Below, one piece after another: positions 33,535 to 36,081 of a stretch of 36,081 nucleotides of DNA. Under the pieces are notes generated by a model. That model had not been told where the DNA came from, ran no database searches, and worked only from the letters and a program-made list of their open reading frames with translations. This DNA is from Acidimicrobiia bacterium (GTDB lineage: Bacteria > Actinomycetota > Acidimicrobiia > IMCC26256 > PALSA-555), in the NCBI GenBank assembly GCA_035948415.1, contig DASZJD010000115.1, positions 1 to 36,081 on the forward strand, in the 5' to 3' direction. Within the stretch, counting starts at the first letter, position 1, and every line of letters begins with the position of its first letter. The position numbers and the translations under genes were made by a program.

Positions 33535-33553
33535 AGAGGCCTGACTCGCCTCT
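33535..33553 (+). terminator. possible terminator hairpin after mmsA
   Basis: AGAGGC-ctgactc-GCCTCT forms a perfect 6-bp stem with a 7-base loop, 28 bases after the mmsA stop, followed by TTC. The T run is short, so it is a weak intrinsic terminator at best. Confidence 0.4.
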
Positions 33554-33590
33554 TTCGTCCCGAACCGCCGCCAGAGTTCGATGCGGTCCC

Positions 33591-33758
33591 TTGTACGACC
33601 CGTGGCTCGCTTCATGGGATCGGGTCATCGAGATCGCAGACGGGAAGCAAAAGGCCGTCACCTCGGTCGAATGCAACGACGTTGGTCAGCGCCTTCCCGC
33701 GTGCCTGACTCGGCCAAGGCACATCCATGGGGCTACCCGACGCGTGATGAGGATTTGA
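33591..33758 (+). pseudogene. possible gene remnant, family unknown
   Basis: The plus-strand frame reads LYDPWLASWDRVIEIADGKQ, then KAVTSVECNDVGQRLPACL, and ends at TGA 33756-33758. The first 35 residues look like genuine protein, but there is no start codon and no known motif. It may be the tail of a deleted gene between mmsA and the TetR. Confidence 0.3.
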
Positions 33759-33791
33759 GCTCGGTCGCCTCAAACCGGAGTCATTACTGGG

Positions 33792-34421
33792 TCAGGCACG
33801 CTCTTTTCGCCCTCGCTGCGGGCGCCGGCCATCGTGTACGGCGCCTTCGACGAGCCCGATGACCCAGGTCAGCCCGCGGATCGCATCCTCGACGTCGAGG
33901 CCCCAGTCCCGTACGAGACGCTCGTAGGACGAGACGCCCCACAGCACGTCGAGCATTGCAGCGGCGAGGATGCGGTCGGCCGTCGACCACCGATCGGCCT
34001 GCTCCGTCACTGCCGCGAGGAGGGCCGCGTGCTGGCGCTTGTTCGCCTCGAGCAGGGTCGGATCGAGCGGAGGACGCCGATCGCGCGGATACGAGGCGAC
34101 GTGCCGGAGGATTCGAGTGGCGGCGTCGGCGACGTCGTCGAGCCGCAGCTGGGCTAAGTCGATCCCCACCGCTTCCTCGAGCCGCTGCATGATGGCGTCA
34201 CGCAACACACGCTCGTTTGGGAAGTGGCGATACACGGTGCGCTCGTTGATACCTGCACGTTCGGCAACTGCGCGGATAGTCACGCCGTGCCAGTCGCGGA
34301 TCGATGACTGGCGCACGAGGTCGGCACCCGCTCTGACGATCCGGTCCCGCGTCTCGTTGGCACGCTCGCGTCGCAGGGTGTTGTCATAGCGGCGTTTGGG
34401 GAGCGAGTCCGTCGTCGTCAC
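33792..34421 (-). CDS. TetR/AcrR family transcriptional regulator
   Basis: The product is 209 residues. GTG 34421 is chosen because it overlaps the P450 stop in the sequence GTGA, a standard coupling arrangement; a longer frame exists but lies inside the P450 gene. The helix-turn-helix spans residues about 24-75: RDRIVRAGADLVRQSSIRD, then VTIRAVAERAGINERTVYRH and FPNERVLRDAI. The C-terminal half has no recognisable ligand signature. Being last in the operon with the P450 and the molybdenum hydroxylase, it is likely their regulator; its operator should lie upstream of the operon, outside the window. Confidence 0.9.
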   Translation of the reverse strand: MTTTDSLPKRRYDNTLRRERANETRDRIVRAGADLVRQSSIRDWHGVTIRAVAERAGINERTVYRHFPNERVLRDAIMQRLEEAVGIDLAQLRLDDVADAATRILRHVASYPRDRRPPLDPTLLEANKRQHAALLAAVTEQADRWSTADRILAAAMLDVLWGVSSYERLVRDWGLDVEDAIRGLTWVIGLVEGAVHDGRRPQRGRKERA

Positions 34422-35605
34422 GGAAGGAGGACCGGGAGTGTCTCGAAGCCGCGAACGGTCGACGTCGGCGCGATCCGAGCCCGGTCGACGTCGACGTCCC
34501 ACTCTGGGAAACGGTTCAACAGCTCGTCGAGCGCGATCCGACCTTCGAGCCGAGCTAGCGCCGCTCCGAGGCAGTAGTGGATGCCGTAACCGAACGCGAG
34601 GTGCTGGCCGACCATGCGGTGGATGTCAAAGCCGTCGGCGTGATCCCAACGGCGATCGTCGCGATTGGCGGCGGAGACGACGAAGAGCACAGCGCTCCCC
34701 GCCGGCACTCTCTGGCCATGAACCTCGACGTCCGCGGGGACGTAGCGGCCGACCTGCGGGCCGGGTGTCTCGTAACGCAGCAGCTCCTCGATCGCGTTGG
34801 GGAGGAGCGAGCGGTCCTCGACGAGTTCGCGGCGCTGGTCAGGGTGCTCGGCGAGCACCTTGCCCGCCCAACCGATCAGCCGAGTCGTGGTCTCGTTGCC
34901 GGCGCCGGCCACCACGGTCGTGTACAGCAGCGCCTCGTCGCGCGTGAGAGTCCGGGTCGTTCCCTCTTCATCCTCGAACTGGGTATGGAGCAGCTCGGTC
35001 ATGAGGTCGTCGGACGGGTGGTCGATACGCCAGTCGATGTACTCTTGGAACGTCTCGCTGCCGAAGGTTGGGTTCTCCTCGATCTTCATCGCCTCGCCCG
35101 CCCGCGTGCGCAGGTTCGCATCGGCCATGTCGCGCACCGCGGCCTGAGCCTCCTCGGGGATGCCGAACAGCATGCCGACGACGCGCATCGGCATTTGCGC
35201 CCCGAGATCCGCGATCAGGTCGAACTCGTTGGTGCCGACGAGCGGGTCGAGACTCGCGGCGCAGAAGTCACGGATCTTCGGTTCGAGCGCGGCGACGCGG
35301 CGCGGCGTGAACACGCGAGCGAGGAGACTGCGGTGCACCGTGTGCGCCGGGGGGTCCTCGAAGATGAGGGTGCCGGCCGGCAGCTCGACGTTCGCCTTGA
35401 TCAGCTCGAGGACACCGCCGCGACCGGAGATGTAACGCTTCGCGTCGACGAGGCCGCGCTCGCAGTCCTCGTAGCGGCTGACGGCGTAGAAGGCGTACTG
35501 CTCGTTGTAGTAGAGCGGCGCCTCGTCGCGCAGCCGCTTGTACAACGGGTACGGGTCCGGGTCGTTGATCGCGGTGTACGGATCGTAGGCGATGGCTTCG
35601 ATCAC
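34418..35605 (-). CDS. cytochrome P450
   Basis: The product is 395 residues, the usual size of a soluble bacterial P450. GTG 35605 overlaps the upstream stop by GTGA and has AGAGGA at 5 bases. Motifs: VVAGAGNETTTRLIG in the I helix (about 232-246), EELLR as ExxR (about 272-276), and the heme loop FGYGIHYCLGAALARLE with Cys345 as axial ligand. LIFEDPPAHTVHRSLL, the C-helix region, is also typical. The enzyme needs ferredoxin and a reductase, not encoded here. Close motif spelling recalls actinobacterial P450s acting on steroids, fatty acids or terpenes, but the substrate is not predictable. Linkage to a molybdenum hydroxylase suggests two oxidation steps on one compound. Confidence 0.95.
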   Translation of the reverse strand: MIEAIAYDPYTAINDPDPYPLYKRLRDEAPLYYNEQYAFYAVSRYEDCERGLVDAKRYISGRGGVLELIKANVELPAGTLIFEDPPAHTVHRSLLARVFTPRRVAALEPKIRDFCAASLDPLVGTNEFDLIADLGAQMPMRVVGMLFGIPEEAQAAVRDMADANLRTRAGEAMKIEENPTFGSETFQEYIDWRIDHPSDDLMTELLHTQFEDEEGTTRTLTRDEALLYTTVVAGAGNETTTRLIGWAGKVLAEHPDQRRELVEDRSLLPNAIEELLRYETPGPQVGRYVPADVEVHGQRVPAGSAVLFVVSAANRDDRRWDHADGFDIHRMVGQHLAFGYGIHYCLGAALARLEGRIALDELLNRFPEWDVDVDRARIAPTSTVRGFETLPVLLP

Positions 35606-36081
35606 GAGGTCCTCTTCTCGTCGAGCAGCGACACGATGCGGGATGGTGTCAGTGGGAGGCGGGTCAGCGTCACATCGAACGGCGCGAGCGCGTCGGCCAC
35701 CGCGTTGACGACGGCGGGTGGCGCGCCGATCGCGCCGCCTTCGCCGACGCCCTTGTATCCACCCGGTCCGGGGCTCGGGGTCTCGATGTGCCCGAACTCG
35801 ATCGTCGGCATCTCGACCGCGGTCGGAAGCAGGTAGTCCAGGAAGGTGGTCGCCAGCGGATTGCCGTCGTCGTCGTAGGCGAGATGTTCGTAGAGCGCGC
35901 CGCCGATGCCCTGGGCGACGCCGCCAGCGATCTGGCCCTCGACGACGTCGGGGTTGATCATCGGGCCGCAATCCTCGCTGACGATGTAGCGGTGGAGCGC
36001 CACGCGGCCGGTGTCGACGTCGACTTCGCACGTGCAGACGTGGGTGGCGTTCACCCAGATCGTCGGGTTGACGGCCCGATA
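35602..36081 (-). CDS. molybdenum hydroxylase large subunit, C-terminal part (CoxL/xanthine dehydrogenase type)
   Basis: The frame enters from the right edge and its last 159 residues are visible. They contain VSEDCGPMINPDVVEGQIAG then GVAQGIGGALYEH, and later GPGGYKGVGEGGAIGAPPAV before VNAVADAL, the C-terminal molybdopterin-binding signature of the xanthine dehydrogenase/CO dehydrogenase large-subunit family. The Glu in GVGEGG is the conserved catalytic base of this family. Members hydroxylate aldehydes, N-heterocycles or aromatic acyl compounds with water, or oxidise CO; the active-site loop that separates these classes lies outside the window. Its stop overlaps the P450 start by 4 bases. 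FAD and iron-sulfur subunit genes should lie upstream, beyond the window. Confidence 0.9.
   Translation of the reverse strand, partial: YRAVNPTIWVNATHVCTCEVDVDTGRVALHRYIVSEDCGPMINPDVVEGQIAGGVAQGIGGALYEHLAYDDDGNPLATTFLDYLLPTAVEMPTIEFGHIETPSPGPGGYKGVGEGGAIGAPPAVVNAVADALAPFDVTLTRLPLTPSRIVSLLDEKRTS

Noticed and set aside
1-36081. CRISPR array, rRNA or tRNA genes
   Set aside because: No regularly spaced repeats, ribosomal RNA stretches or cloverleaf-compatible sequences were seen on either strand.

Overview
The window is very GC-rich DNA with actinobacterial habits: GTG starts, 4-base GTGA gene overlaps, start codons that look leaderless behind TANNNT boxes, and large fused transporter genes. The gene mix is several branched-chain-amino-acid-type (HAAT) ABC transporters, COG2159-type metal-dependent hydrolases, exported alpha/beta hydrolases, a P450 and a molybdenum hydroxylase. 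It suits an uncultured soil or aquatic actinobacterium, possibly of the class Acidimicrobiia. That placement is inference.

Layout. (1) 1-1233: the 5' part of an unrecognised alpha/beta hydrolase-like gene on the minus strand, with an insertion-sequence integrase scar immediately upstream. (2) 1234-13841: a TetR gene faces a six-gene plus-strand operon across two tandem palindromes. The operon holds an amidohydrolase, a substrate-binding protein, an alpha/beta hydrolase, an acyl-CoA synthetase, a 1728-residue transporter and a lipoprotein binding protein. The transporter is the most striking object here: both HAAT permeases, an MFS-like 12-segment domain and both ATPases lie in one uninterrupted reading frame (order LivH-LivM-MFS-LivF-LivG). 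(3) 13842-23066: a mosaic with an Asp-box (BNR/sialidase-like) exported protein, a second TetR, an exported alpha/beta hydrolase, two minus-strand amidohydrolases, and a decayed relative of the Asp-box gene. (4) 23067-29766: a second uptake locus with a binding protein and a fused LivH-LivM permease but no ATPase, then a second Asp-box gene scar and two more exported hydrolases. (5) 29767-36081: a divergent hydrolase/amidohydrolase pair whose start codons are 24 bp apart, a methylmalonate-semialdehyde dehydrogenase, and a minus-strand operon of a molybdenum hydroxylase large subunit, a P450 and a TetR.

How the genes may work together (inference): exported esterase-like enzymes release small organic acids, binding proteins and HAAT permeases import them, the acyl-CoA synthetase, P450 and molybdenum hydroxylase activate or oxidise them, the amidohydrolases hydrolyse or decarboxylate intermediates, and the semialdehyde dehydrogenase passes carbon to propionyl-CoA or acetyl-CoA. 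The substrate cannot be read from the sequence. Three TetR regulators and recurrent gene scars point to an accessory catabolic region that has been rearranged repeatedly.
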